Both the position numbers and the translations under genes were made by a program. A stretch of DNA of 64,000 bases, taken from Culex pipiens pallens (Eukaryota; Arthropoda; Insecta; Diptera; Culicidae). The stretch covers positions 5,896,601 through 5,960,600 of the forward strand of contig NC_068938.1 in the NCBI RefSeq assembly GCF_016801865.2, in the 5' to 3' direction. Positions 34,321 to 46,653 of the stretch are shown piece by piece (within the stretch, counting starts at the first letter, position 1; every line of letters begins with the position of its first letter). The notes beneath the pieces were generated by a model. The model made no database searches. It saw nothing but the letters and a program-made list of their open reading frames with translations, and was not told the origin of the DNA.

Positions 34321-36211
34321 TTTAGTAAATATCTTTTTTAAGATTTTGAGAAAGTGACAAAAGTAATTATCAAAATCAGCATGTATTTTTTTCCGTGTTT
34401 CAATTTATTTCGTGTATTCCACATCCATACGTAAAACTTTGTCCAAAACACAAAATCGATCAAAAAAATTGTTCAGAAGGTACAGATTTTTGAATTTTCC
34501 AAAACCATTGTTGTACGCACAGCTGCCAAATTTGCATGAAAATGATATGGAAGAACTGATGATGCAAAAAGGCTTTTTGGGCATATGGAAGGCACCCAAA
34601 AAGCTGCACTTAGATTAAAACATGCAACAATTAAAATTTGTAAAAGGCCCACTTCGTACAGAATTGCTCATTAGAAAAACGACAATGCACCTTGCACCTA
34701 AATAAACCAGGAATGTTTACTTTACTCAACCCTCAAACATGCCACTTAAGAACGTGAAAAAAAGAAGTTGTAATTTGATCCACCACTCTGTGATCGACAT
34801 CCGATCCTCGCACAAAACCTGCTGCTTCTGCCTTCTAATGGCATCACGACAACGAAGATGACGACAACGCAAAAAACCTAAACCTGATCCTCCACCAGCC
34901 AATCTGACCTACAGCACAGGTTCGTTTGTTGCGTTTACATTTTAGTCTCGTGTGGGGTACGCTATGGGAAAAGTCAACATTCGCGATCAAGTAGGCTTAT
35001 TGCGGAAATGAAAGAAACTCGAGCCCAAAGCTGATCGATCGAATGTCACAACATCAACAGCAACAAGGCACTTCAAAAAAGATGATGACCACAATAGTGG
35101 GGATCGAACTGATCTGAGCTGATCGTGCCTTGTGCATTTGGGAGATCATTAGCGAGCGTCAAATCAGTTGGCGACTTCTAGCTGAACACGGAGAGAAATC
35201 AGTTTCGAGAATCGTGAACAAGTGTTCATGAAATTGGGAACTGATTTTTCTCTGTGTAGGGGTAAGGATGGAAAAAGATATATTTTTTATTGATTGAAAA
35301 TTGAAACTTGTAAATTTATTTCGCTGCTTCCGAAAAAATCTATTCTGTAGAACATTAAAATTGTTTAATTTTTACATCCCTGTAATTCCAAAAGCTTATC
35401 CAAAAACCAAATAAACACAGTAGAGAACTATAGCGAAAGTATCAAGCTAAAGCGTCGTCAACCGGAGAGGGCAGAAAGGGAATTATGGGGTCGTCTCACC
35501 ACTCCGGTGGTCTCCGATCCGGTCTCCTGTTATCGGAGCCCGAATCAACGTGACTCGCGGCTTTTGCAGCGCTGAGTCGTCGTCGCCTCAAGTTTGCCGT
35601 GTCAATCATCGACGAATTTGAATTTCACGCGGGAAGCTTCCTCGAAGAACGCCAATATCGTTCATGGGAAAGAGTCAAAGTGCAACTCCAGACGGTGGAG
35701 CCAATCTGGATAATACAGACCAGATGTTCGCTCCGCGCGGTTGCGGTCCACGGGTGATGGAAGAAGTCGTGAACGCGTGCTCCAGTTTCACGTGACCGGC
35801 CTGGCCTCGAGGCACACGGGGAAAAAATCCCTTCTCAAAATATTGCTCAGAGCTGAAACTGTGATTTGAAATTTCCCTCCGTGCCATCCCTATCTTACGT
35901 AACACGTTTCATCCTCCTTCAAAGCAGACTTCAGACTTCCAAAATGCTTCCGGTGCTCTTTCTCGATCGGTTGTTTTTTGTTCGCTAACTGGGCTAGAAC
36001 GAATCGGGCTGGTCGACTCTATTTTCACCAGAAGCTGAGGGAGCGTTTATTTTACGACTTTTGGATGCTGCTGCCGCAACTGCGTTGGAGATTCTCCTGC
36101 TACAGGTCAAGCAGGCGGTAGCGGCGACCGACGTCGAGCAGACGTTCGCGCACGTGTTTTGGGGGGTGAACAACTCAAAAGCATGGCCTGCTGGTGAGGT
36201 TGAGGTGGTGG
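34321..36211. other. Intronic spacer, one mini-MITE
   Basis: Apart from the 72-bp element at 35186-35257, nothing recognised. The section 35450-36200 has higher GC and CpG and short ORFs on both strands without recognisable motifs; possibly an enhancer-like region. Confidence 0.4.
35186..35257. mobile_element. 72-bp mini-MITE
   Basis: Ends acacggagagaaatcag and ctgatttttctctgtgt are inverted repeats with two mismatches. The body contains atcgtgaac and gttcatgaa, shared with the element at 60325-60444. Confidence 0.6.
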
Positions 36212-37244
36212 ACTGCCGCTCTAATCTAGTCCGTCCCATATGTATTTTTGTCAAAATTGAGATAAACTTGACAAAAGTTTTAATTTTACATGTACTTTTA
36301 GCCTATTGAATAAAAAAGTAGTGCTTGTTCTAAAAAATCCAAAATAAATATGACTTTCGTGCTGCCCCATATGCAAAATAAAGGCAAGTCAGTTCCTCAT
36401 ATCGAAATGTCTCGCAAATCGTTTAAATGGCTGCGAAATTATTTGAAATCTACAGAGTATGTTTTTAAGAGTACGTATTACTTGAAAATATCATTAATTG
36501 ATCATTTCTGAAGAAATATTTGAAGATTTAAAAACAAGATCTTCCATACTCCAAATCTTTAGTGACTTTTTTCTTTTGAAATGTACAACCACGGAAAGAA
36601 AATATAAAATACATACCGTTATGGCTAATATCTAAACCATATAATTAGGTATATTTTTTCTTGAATGAATAAGTTTGATCCTGGTTCTGGGAGAGACACC
36701 ACCAACGATAAGCGTAGTTTTTTTTTAAATTATTTTCAAGGACTTAGCAGTTGAGAATTTGCCTCTGTAATATATTTCCAATTTCCTGGTGTCGTTGCAG
36801 ATCACATTTTCATATCTACGAATTTTATTAAATACATTATTTAAAGCAAATAAACCTGAAATAAACATTTTTTTTTTTATAATTATTTACTTAGAAAACT
36901 ACCAAAACAAACCTGGAAATGACAGTTGAACCAGGTTGAAACTGTGTTGTAAATGTTCAAGCCTACCTTGATATCATAACTGACTTGCTTTTATTTATGG
37001 ACAAATAAAGTCAAGTTGGTCTCTTGCTGTAAATTTCTCAAATTTACCTCCAAATTGTTAATTTTTTTAATCAAATTTATGGTACTTGCGTTTTTAAGAC
37101 TGATATTGAAATAACTGTATAAATAATTATATAGAAATATTTAGTTTAGAACGGGAAAAATGGTGAAACTTTTTTTGGGTTTCTCACAGCGTTATCTCAG
37201 CACTCACTTTTTACATATGGGACGGACTAGATTAGAGCGGCAGT
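36212..37244. mobile_element. 1.03-kb non-autonomous transposon, 32-bp TIRs
   Basis: Identical termini beginning actgccgctctaatctagtc run about 32 bp inward at both ends. Subterminal inverted motifs (aaataaaggcaagtcagtt near 36373 and its complement near 36978) are also present. The body has no significant ORF. No certain target duplication was read. Confidence 0.75.
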
Positions 37245-37474
37245 GGAGGTTTATGCTTTATGCTTCGTAAAGTTTGATGATGTTACACGGCGGTGGTGGT
37301 GTACAAGATTCAGTGTTTGGTTTTACATGTGCGCAACGTAAATTTGTAATGGATGTGATGTAATGCCAATGGTGATGGGCGCAGTCTGGACTAGATTAAA
37401 TTCTGCTGGTACCTAATTGTAAATTTTTGAGAAAAAAATCTAATAATTGCATTAAGTTATAAAGTAGGAAATCC

Positions 37475-37695
37475 AAAATGGGTGCGGGACATTTCGCCGA
37501 ATGGACATTTCGCCGAATTTAAAAAACGGTTTGAGAAAACTTGTGTGAGTTTTTGCATTCTTTCAAACATGAATCGTTCTTTGTTTTAGCTTTTGGTAAT
37601 TTTGGTGTTTTTATATTTTTGTTTACCTTTAATTTTAATCTTTTTTTTTTATTCGGCGAAATGTCCATTCGGCGAAACGTACCAGATCCCATTTT
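37475..37695. mobile_element. MITE with doubled ATTTCGCCGAAT termini
   Basis: Each end carries two tandem copies of the palindromic motif ATTTCGCCGAAT (one slightly changed), as inverted repeats, with aaaatggg at the extreme ends. The loop is AT-rich. Motifs of this type recur in many animal genomes (family knowledge). Confidence 0.7.
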
Positions 37696-38265
37696 TTTAT
37701 ACAAATGAACAAGTTTAATTGAATATCGAAAAATTTTGTATTTTTTTTTTTTGTAAATGAATAAGCAAAAACAATCTTTTTTAGGCCAAAAACCAATTAA
37801 ACCAGGTATGACCAGCTTTTTTTAGATTTTTCACACAGTTTTATACTAACGAAAAAAAAAATAAACTTTAAAAGCATAAAATTGAATTGTAACTGTTTTG
37901 CCGCAGGCAATCTCGATCATCGAAGGAAATGCGTAATAATACCTTTCTCTGGCATAAATGCCAAATTTAGGTATTCCTGAACCCTCGAAAATTTGTCTTA
38001 AGGATTATGCAAGAGCAAAATTTGGTATCATACCAATTCAATGTATTGTTCTGATATTGCAAAATTGTATAATTTGTCAATGATCGGATACCACATTTTT
38101 GCATTTTTTTTTTTTTTAATTACAATATTTTATCAAATTATTGAAACTTTGGGCAAATTTTTACCAATTTTGAAAAGTTCCTTAATGTTACGCAAAAATG
38201 AGGCTGTTGGAAATATTTTTCAAACTTTATGACATTTGACGTTCAGTTCAACACCCTTTTCTCTG
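37696..38265. other. Intronic AT-rich spacer
   Basis: Nothing recognised before the upstream block of the first F-box gene. Confidence 0.4.
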
Positions 38266-38345
38266 GGAATCGGCGATCAACTGTGATCAAAACGGGCAAA
38301 ACGATAAGTTTCAGCTGTCAACCAAAGTCGATCATGAGCCGTTTT
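38266..38345 (+). promoter_or_regulatory. Upstream block shared by two F-box genes
   Basis: Ordered short motifs cgatcaactgtg, gatcaaaac, aacgataag, agctgtcaa and cgatcatg occur here and again at 49386-49445 upstream of the F-box gene at 49507. The aacgataag motif contains a GATA-factor site. Conservation may reflect duplication or function. Confidence 0.5.
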
Positions 38346-38502
38346 GATTGGCACTGAACTCACAGAACTGAACCGATCATCTGATTGCGAGTCATCGTTT
38401 CGTGCTTTTAATTTCGTTTGTTTGTTCACGAAAGGTACTTCAATGAAGCTTTAAATAACTCCAAATAACTGAGCAACTCTTCACTACAGTCTCCACGTCA
38501 CC

Positions 38503-40008
38503 ATGCCTAAAGGAAAGTCCTACGATTCCCGCTCTTCGAAGGCACCTAAGCGCGCCCGCGTCGTCCCTGATCCACTGCCGCAACTTCCCCAGGAGATCCT
38601 GGAGCAGATCTTCCTGAACCTCAATGCCAGGGATCTTCTCCACGTACGGCGAACGTGTCTTCGCTGGCGAGACGCCGTCGGAAGCTGCTCCGGTCTGAGG
38701 GATAAGTTTCGGCTTACGTATCCGCCCCGCAAGTTTTGGATGACCATTCCTAAACCTCCCGGGACAGTGCCGGCTTCGACTGTGGAGTTCCAGCTGTTCA
38801 GTAAATACCTCAAAATCGGGGACATCGATCCGTGGTGGCCGCAGATCGCTTCAACGGTGACCTGTCTCGTCATGACCAGGTGCGAGTTCCCGTTGAACAT
38901 GTTGCGCCACGCACCGAACCTCAAATCGCTGGAGCTGTATTTTGCGAGGATCGGTGGATCGCATAGAGTTAATTTCAAACTGAACAATCTGAGGAGTCTT
39001 TCTCTCAAATATACCGAATCGCTTGAATGCGTGATTGACATAGATTCTAAACATTGCGTTATTGCCGAGTTGATCCAGTCATCCAAGAGCAGCCTTAAAA
39101 AACTGGTTCTGGATGTTTCGAAACGCTATCTGAAGACGATCTCGCTGCCAGATTTCGCCCAAGCTCATCGATCGATTGACGAACTCACAATCGTTAATTC
39201 AACTGACGATGACGTAAGTTGTGCACAATAATTGTATTGTTACTTTCATTACACTAAAAAAATAATCTTTTGCCAGGCGATGCTCAAGATCCTTCAAGCT
39301 TCAACCAATCTCAAGCGGCTTAAGCTAAAGTATCCAATGCCCTCCGATGACGATTACGACGGAATTCTAATGATCCCGAACTTGGAGTGGCACTTGCCTA
39401 AGCTTCAGGAACTTGTTATCATATCATTTTTCTTGAAGGGAGAATCGCTGTGCAGGTCCTTGCGATCTTCACCCAACCTACGTTCGATGATTTTGGTTCG
39501 CTGTGAATTCGAGAGTTGGAACCAGCTTTTTCGCCTGATCACGCAGCCTAAGTCACTATGCTCGCTGACCTTTACGAGATTCTATTGCATAAAAAAGGAC
39601 GAGGACGAACCGATCCTCACTAACCCCAGCGAGAGTCTCCGTTATCTTCGAATTCGTGCTAATAGGCGAGTTCAACTTCCAAGTGCCAAAGTATTCGCAC
39701 TATTCCCGCATCTGACCGAACTAATCCACGTACTCGACTACCAGCTCTCTGATGTGCTGGTCAAGGAAGCTTGTCGGACGTTGACCCGGTTGGAGAGACT
39801 GACGATGGGCGATGGAAGAACTACGACCCACTGTGCCGTAGCGTACATCCGGCGCTACTGCCGGGACCTGAAACACTTGACACTGCTAGGGTACTGGAGG
39901 TTGAAGAAGACAGATAAGCAGTACTTGGAGCAGAACATGGTCAGTTTCAGACTTTGCCGCATTGACTGGCTACGATTCGACAACGATTCTGAAGATGACC
40001 TTATTTAG
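38503..40008 (+). CDS. F-box/LRR protein 1
   Basis: Exons 38503-39213 and 39277-40008 (GTAAGT donor, ttttgccag acceptor, phase 0), 480 aa. A basic N-terminus (MPKGKSYDSR) precedes an F-box at residues ~26-62: LPQEILEQIFLNLNARDLL then RTCLRWRDAVGS. The rest is irregular leucine-rich repeats (for example LRHAPNLKSLELYFARIGG, LRSSPNLRSMIL, CRTLTRLERLTM). F-box proteins hand substrates to SCF ubiquitin ligases via Skp1; LRRs usually bind the substrate (family knowledge). It is about 80 residues shorter than its paralogues: one LRR segment is missing before the intron and another after it. The tail is acidic (DNDSEDDLI). AATAAA follows at 40114. Nested in the navigator intron, same strand. Confidence 0.9.
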
Positions 40009-40113
40009 GACTTGATTTTTTTTTCTGGCTCAAAAATTTGTTTTTTACCATATTAACTATATAAATTCATTTTTGACTTCCTCAATGAGGAAAAACTCTA
40101 AAAGTTGAGTAAA

Positions 40114-40119
40114 AATAAA
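40114..40119 (+). terminator. Poly(A) signal of F-box gene 1
   Basis: AATAAA about 105 bases after the TAG stop. Confidence 0.6.
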
Positions 40120-40246
40120 CTACCTAAAAATACACAAAAACCTGTTTTTAAGCAAGGCAACCAAAGTTCACCGACATTAAGCGCTATATAGAAGAGCTGC
40201 TGACAGCCGTTGTTTGAATTTATCATGATAAGTTTATGTTTGTATT

Positions 40247-40615
40247 TATCCAGATTTTTAAGCGAAGATGGCATTTTGAATGGTTTTTTTTTTCCTATTC
40301 GGTACTGGGACCTGGTTAGGACCGAGTCGGCTTTTGTAATTAAATTTTTCTTAAAGCTAAGAGTAATTACAGAGGATCTTGTGTGTAAATGTTAGTGGGA
40401 GGGGAGCCGATTACCCGCGGCCTACTCGGGGTGCGTTTTGAATGGTGTAGCCCAAAATGTCAAAATCAGTAATGTCAGTGGTACCAAAATTACAAAAAAA
40501 AAAGTGTGGCTGTCACGCTATGGCTCACTTTTTTTGTAATGTTGGTACCACTGCGTGATTTTGACATTTTGGGCGTGACCATTCGCAACTCTATCTTCGC
40601 TTAAAAATCGGGATA
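40247..40615. mobile_element. MITE with ~90-bp arms, interrupted by a retroposon
   Basis: Outer ends TATCC(A/C)GATTTTTAAGCG and complement. Inner arm sequence includes gcccaaaatgtcaaaatca and tggtaccaa(a/c)attacaaa in both orientations. The left arm is interrupted at 40285-40435; without it the arms align over about 90 bp. A single arm also lies at 10858-10916. Confidence 0.8.
40285..40435 (-). mobile_element. Small retroposon (minus orientation) inside MITE arm
   Basis: A 151-bp insertion between perfect 11-bp duplications ttttgaatggt (40274-40284, 40436-40446). The left edge is a run of T, i.e. a poly(A) tail on the minus strand. No coding motif; probably a 5'-truncated LINE end or SINE. 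Confidence 0.65.
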
Positions 40616-43600
40616 GTTTTTGACTTATTCTTCCACTTTCTATACTTTTACCATTTTTTCATGTTTTGGCAGTAATTTTTTGCTTGTTTTTAAAATTTTC
40701 TTCGATAAGGCTAGTCATAAATTTACCAACACATTCAAAATGTACTTACATGGCAGATGCGGGTTTGTTTGCATCTGATATGATATTTCAATCTAGCTAA
40801 AGATTTTTTTGTCATGCGACTTCTAGCTTTTTTTTTTTTAGCGAACGCCCGATATTTCTGCAAACACATTTTGCAGGGACTATGACAGCTCGAGTTCGAT
40901 CATTGTTTACATCAGGACACTGTGGTGGGGAGTTCGTCATTTTTGAATTATATTTTTTTTCACTGGGCCTAGAAAGCATTACAGGACCATCTGAACTACG
41001 GGTAGACAACTGTCCATACGAAATATATTTTTTTAACATGCTCAATCGTACATCGAAAATAATGAAAAAAATCAAAAGATTTTTAAAAAAAACCAAACAT
41101 GCTAAAAATGGTCAAAACGCAGGGGAATACAATTTAAATTGATTTTAGTTTATTGCACTTGAATTTCCATTGACATTTTGAAGTTTTTTGAAAAAAATGT
41201 TTACTTCTTGATCCATCTTCTAAATTTATAAGGGGGGGGGACAAACACTTTCCCATTTTTTTTTACCTGCCTAATTAACATTTTTAAATATCCAAAATTA
41301 GTATTTTCAACCCAAAATGATCTAAAATTAATCTTAAATGAGCTGAAATATTTTTCAAAGTTTTATTTTTGCATCTTAACAATTATTATGACAATATTTT
41401 TTTTAAATCATATTTTTTTCATATCTCTGGCATCAGATTTTGCACCATCCTAAACTTAAAAAAATACAAAAATAAAAAAATACGTATTTTGGAAATCCAA
41501 ATCAAAGTGAAGTCAAATAGAAAATCTATTTTTTCCAGCCTTTTTTCCAGAAAAGTTCTAATCCAGGGTCCCGGCGATGGGTTGATAAACGCTTCCGAAC
41601 AACATTAGCAATATGGCGTCTTTTATTTACAAACATGAGCAGTATTGCAGGAAAATTGAAAAAAAAAATCTTTGTTGTAGAATAATCTCTTATTGTTGTC
41701 CTAATAATAGATGTTATTACGAATGCATAAAATTTTGTGACATACTTGATTAGACAAAAGTTGGAAAAAAGTTTCTTTCTAATTCTATATTTTTCTATCT
41801 TTTCAGTGCTTTTGAGAAAGATTTTTCAGCAAAACATCTTGTCTTAATTTATTTTTTTCAATTTTCAACCACACTCTAAAATGTCGCAAAAGCGATAAAA
41901 TTACCAAAAAAAAAATAAGATTTATTATACGTTTGCCAACTAAAGAAATGAGCAACAGTGTCCACTTCACCCGTGCGGGAAAACCTATAATGGGGTAATT
42001 CATATTCAGACTTTCAAATATCCAAAACGTTACTGCTCCGGTTCGCAGTTTTTGTTCGTGTTTGAAGTTTCGAGCCGGGACCTCTATCCTAATTTTAACC
42101 TATAACATTGCCGAACACACCAAATCGATCATGAAATCCGTGCTCAAGACACAGGTTTTCGAATGTTCACATGCCTATTTTGTATGACCCGTAGAGTGGT
42201 TCTCGAATATACGAAAAAGACAAAAGTGTTTAATTTAGAAGTCCCAGAAGCTTGCCAGAAAATTTGAGTTTATTTGGTTAAGGTTTAGTTGCTCCAGTTT
42301 TGATCTGAAGTTAGAATAGAACTTAAATCCATTTACTATGAAGAGATGTAGTTTTTTACATCTTGTATGAGAAATTTCAAAGATCAAAAAAATTCTAAAA
42401 AAATGATTTTTGTCGAACTTTTAAATCGAAGCCATTGAGAAAATTGGCCCGACTCTAGCTAGTTTTCTCACTGGGGGAAAAATCACTCTACAATGTAATC
42501 CCTCACTGTTTGTTTACATTGATTGATCGTGTTTTGAGCGTTCTAAACAAGTCAACAAATCGCACCGCTGCGATCGTGGGAATCTCTCTCTTCATCGAGC
42601 TTCCCTCGCAAAGTTTCATCGACTCACGTTTCGAACTCCTCACTCGTTCTCTCTCACTCAGAGACAACAACAGAGAGCGCGAGCGCTTTGTTATCCCAGC
42701 GCCTGCTTCGACCGATCTTCATTCATCGGTTCAGTTCGCTCGCGACCTCTACTCGGTTCACAACGTTGCGCACGATCGGGCACTACTTCACGATCGTTCA
42801 CCAAAAAGATCGCGCGATTTGATCGACGACGAGCGGCCGGTGGCACGTGACAACCGGTGGACAGATGCTCATCAGTCAGTCACTTTCTGTAGGGTATTGT
42901 TCGGGAGGTTCTTTTTTTTTTTGTTTTTGATGAAGAATGTGTGATCATGTTGTAGGTGGGCTCATTCCGTGGAGATCAAGCGTTGTGAGTTATTGCGCCT
43001 ACTGCGATGAGCGTTAGTGAGGGGATTCCGAGTGGGGGGAAAAACGTGCGTGAATTTCCCGCTCAAGTGGTTGTTGTTCGGGAAGAGAATATCTCTCAAG
43101 AAGGGGGACTAATTTTAGAATCTTCAACATTTGGGGATAGTGGAAAATTAGGGAAAAGCATAAATTGCATCATTTGTGGTTGGGGAAATGCACCTTGGGC
43201 GTGATAGTGATAGTGAGCAGAAGCAGAAGCCCCTCCAATAAGTGAAAAATTGGGCAATCTCCGGACATCGTGCGTCCATGTAACGGTGTGTGATTGATAA
43301 TTTTTCCACGAGGGGGCTCCCGGAAGCTGTGCGCGCCGAGTGTGGTGGAGTTGATTGATGCAATCGGCAGCTGGGAAATTAAGTTTGACGAAGCAACGAG
43401 AAAAAAAGAGTGATTGATATGCAAAACAAGCGTTGAGGCGTGTTATTATTTTGTGCACATTTTTATGCAAATGCGGAACCGAAACTGGTCGAAAAGTGCG
43501 CGAGAGCGAAAAAAAAATGGAAAGAAGATTTATGCCCAGATGAAAAAAGTCCCTCAAAAAATGTACGTGTTTCTAACGCACCTTTGAGAAGAGAAACGAG

Positions 43601-44822
43601 GAAAAATCACCTGTCGTGTGGCCCTTTTTTATTTGGTTGCAAAATTGTTCCTCATTTTTATGAGCGGCCATTTGGACGAAACGCCCAAATTTGAGGAAAT
43701 TTTGCTCCTGGGAATTTCGCAAGAGTGTCTTCGACGTGATTCTGTGTTCGCTCATGATTTTTAGCGTTCATTTGAAGTTTAACCAATTTAAAAAAAAATC
43801 TTACAAAAAAAATTCAACATCATATTCTGCACACCAAGTGTTTGTTTTGACAAATCTTTTTTTTTTTTCGCTTTCTAAAAGTCAGTGATTGAGAACGACA
43901 ATAAATAAACATCATCGTCAATGAATCAGTGATTGAGAGTGCGAGTCGATCGATACTGGAAATCGAGAAAATAAAAGTTTTGTGATTGAGCAAAGCCAAA
44001 CGAAAAGAAGAGCAGCAAGCCAAGATAAATAAATCCAATCAGGGGGGCGCGCGATTGAAGATGCTTGTCAACAAATGTATGAGCGGTTTTCAATTGGTGG
44101 GACTTTGATGATTTGCTAATGGAGAGGTTTGAGTGAGCCAGCGATTGTTTCGTGAGCGGGAATCAGCGGTTCAATTGAGAAAGTAAGATTTTGCGTGTGG
44201 TTTTTATTTTTAATTAATTATTTTTAGGAGATGTTTTGCGGGGAGTTGGAAACATACTGTTACTGAACATTTTTTTAGTGTTTTAATGTTAATTTTTTTA
44301 AAGAAGGGAAATTTATAAAACTTATAAAAATCGATTGACATTTAAAACTCCTTATCTTAAAACAAAATTTAATGATTATTTTTTTTGGAAATTATGCACT
44401 ATTCCACACAACAACTAAAATCCATAGAATTTAGCTGTTTTGTTCTTAACTAAAGAATTTAGTTGAGCATTATAACAATATTTATAATATTACAAAATTG
44501 GCTGATTTTTTTTAACAAGTAGTCAATTTCCCAAAGCCGTATTTTTGAACTTTTTATTATTATTTTTGTATGCTTCAGGGGACAAAAAAACCATTTTTTG
44601 AGCCATAGAAAAGTATGGACTTTTTTTGCCGCTGAGTTATGTTTAAAGAAAAAAAATAGAAATTTTACTCTAAAAATTGACTTTAGTTGATGACTGAAAA
44701 ATGCTGAAAACTACTTCACAGATTTTTTGATAAAGTGTTCAAGATCGTTTCAAGGTAAAGCGACTTAAAGTTTTTTTTTAGAATAGTTGAAAAAATTTCC
44801 AACAGAGTTGGTTAGGAGGCAT
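40616..44822. other. Intronic region; possible regulatory island at 42500-44190
   Basis: No gene recognised. 40616-42480 is AT-rich. From about 42500 to 44190 the sequence is richer in GC and low in transposon motifs, with GAGA/CTCT runs (42640-42690) and repeated CGATCG-like motifs. It could be an internal promoter or untranslated first exon of the navigator gene; a donor-like AAA|GTAAGA stands at 44183. The 144-codon ORF at 42510-42944 has no recognisable domain. Confidence 0.35.
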
Positions 44823-45050
44823 TGACAGGATGGCCACTCAAGTCGGGAAATCAAGGAAGTCAGGAATTCGCCAAAGTTCGCAAAATCTCGGGAAAAGTGG
44901 GGAATCTCAAGCATGCTTGTTTGAAAAGTAAAATGTGATTGCTTTAGAAAAAAAAAACATTTTTTTTACTCCTTGATTTTTCGGGCCAACCTTAACAAAA
45001 AAATATGACGAAAACTTCAATATAATTCTTACCATCTTAACTAAATTTCA

Positions 45051-45752
45051 ATAAGGGGTTACATACATGTAAATCGGCAAAAATGTCATAGGATGGTATG
45101 AGCATACACAAAAACTTTTATATGATCTGTTTCTGAGCATTAAAATATACATTTTTAACTATAAACAAAACAAATTTGAAGACATTTGGCTGTATCATTG
45201 CCGAGATATAGCTATTTAAAGTAAGCAGTTTTTAAAAACGGGCTCAAAATTTTGGTGAAAACTTACTAAACTAGTCCCGTGTGCATGACGATGACGAAGG
45301 CTGATTTTCGAAAAGTTGATTTTTTAAAAAGACAAAAATATTTTTATCTTTTTCATATAAAAAATCCTCAATTTTTGATATTTGTATTTTTTTTTAAAAC
45401 AAAAAAAAACAAATTCAAAATTGGGCTTCGTCATGCACACGGGATATTTCTTGAGAGTCTTCTCCCCAAATTTCAGCCAATTTGGTTCACCCCATCTTGA
45501 GATATCGTGGCACCCGTAAATCAACTCGGTGTTACGAGAAAAACGCTCAGAAAGTTTGACAGTTTGCTTTGCGCATGGCAAAATTTCAAGCTTAAATCGT
45601 CTGTCACTTATTTACTTTAGTAATATATTATGACTAAAGTAAATAAGTGACATGAAACTTTCAGGAGTGATTGGAAATCATCTTTGAGTGGATTTAATAA
45701 ATATTCCGTTATAAGGAATTTTAAGATTTTCTACATGTATGTAACCCCTTAA
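45051..45752. mobile_element. TTAA-flanked 0.7-kb non-autonomous element
   Basis: Termini ggggttacatacatgta inverted at both ends, bounded by ATAA on the left and TTAA on the right, suggesting a piggyBac-like TTAA target with one mutated copy. Internal inverted motifs (cccgtgtgcatgacga near 45275 and its complement near 45430) and the perfect hairpin at 45602-45652 lie inside. Confidence 0.7.
45602..45652. repeat. Perfect 20-bp palindromic hairpin
   Basis: Arms 45602-45621 and 45633-45652 are exact reverse complements with an 11-base loop (tgtcacttatttactttagt). It lies inside the TTAA element. Confidence 0.8.
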
Positions 45753-46247
45753 GTCAAATAACTGTAATTTTTTGGGAAAAATAGGCTCCCAAAACCAAAA
45801 CAAAAAACACTGTTCGCCATCTACATTCGAGTAGGAGAACTATGGCTGAAGGTTACGTTTACGTTTTTGCACGATGATTGCTATGGAATGTGGAATTTTT
45901 TTTTGAATTTTAATTGATTATTTATCATTTTGCTAAAAGTGAAGTCCCTAAGAGGTAAAGAATCAAAAGTTTTATAGATTGGTATACCGCTTCATAAGTT
46001 AGGATGACATTTTCTCATATAATTCTGAGATCCGGATTGAAAACGCGAGAGTGAGGTTAGATTGCTAATTTTGAAAATTATAAAAATTATGATAAAAGCG
46101 AGTTTAAAAAAACATTAGTCCACTTGATAAATCTACCGTTTCACTTAATAAATTAGGTTTTGGTTGATCGAAACGTAACGTAATTTTGAATGAGATAATA
46201 AACGAGTTAAATCGGCCATAAAAATATTTTGCTCGTTTATATCAATT

Positions 46248-46486
46248 CCCGCCCGTGTGGATCAATCGGACCGCGCACTGGACCCACAATCCAGAGGTTG
46301 CTGGTTCGAATCCCGCGGCGGGCGCTCTAAAATTCTAAGTGTAAATATGGGTATCCGGCGCCGTCGCTCCGTGCCGTACTCAAACACTTAGGAGCCCAGG
46401 GCGGCGAAGTCCTTGTAGTTAAAAGGAAGACACTAGTGGTTGGTACTAGCAATGGTGGCCGACAGCTATAAAGTCAACTTCGTTTT
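46248..46486 (+). mobile_element. tRNA-derived SINE
   Basis: 239 bp between 12-bp duplications tttatatcaatt (46236-46247, 46487-46498). The head resembles a tRNA: GCCCG/CGGGC acceptor-like pairing, A-box-like tgtggatcaatcgg, anticodon stem ctgga/tccag, and a perfect B box ggttcgaatcc at 46303-46313. A tRNA-unrelated body follows and it ends in a T-rich tail. Similar to Feilai-type mosquito SINEs in design. Not a functional tRNA: mismatch in the T stem and no U33. Confidence 0.8.
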
Positions 46487-46653
46487 TTTATATCAATTAA
46501 ACTCTATATTTCTTATCTGAAAATGGTTAAATTTATTACAAATGTCGATTTTACGATAAAATAACTCTCTGGTAACAAATGGATATAATTTGCGATTCTG
46601 GAAAAGTCGGGAATTGGAAAGTGGGATTTGAGTGGCCACCCTGTCATTGCAGA

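Larger units (their letters stand above)
44823..46646. mobile_element. Diverged 1.8-kb element hosting two later insertions
   Basis: Inverted ends tgacaggatggccactcaag and the complement of ttgagtggccaccctgtca, each followed by tcgggaa-type sequence. Inside lie the TTAA element (45051-45752) and a SINE (46248-46486). No coding capacity is left. Confidence 0.6.

Noticed and set aside
42510..42944. 144-codon ORF
   Set aside because: Composition is low complexity with no domain; frame appears open by chance in a GC-richer segment.
46251..46325. Functional tRNA gene
   Set aside because: T stem mismatch, non-standard anticodon loop (no U33), and it is the head of a 239-bp unit with target duplications, so a SINE.
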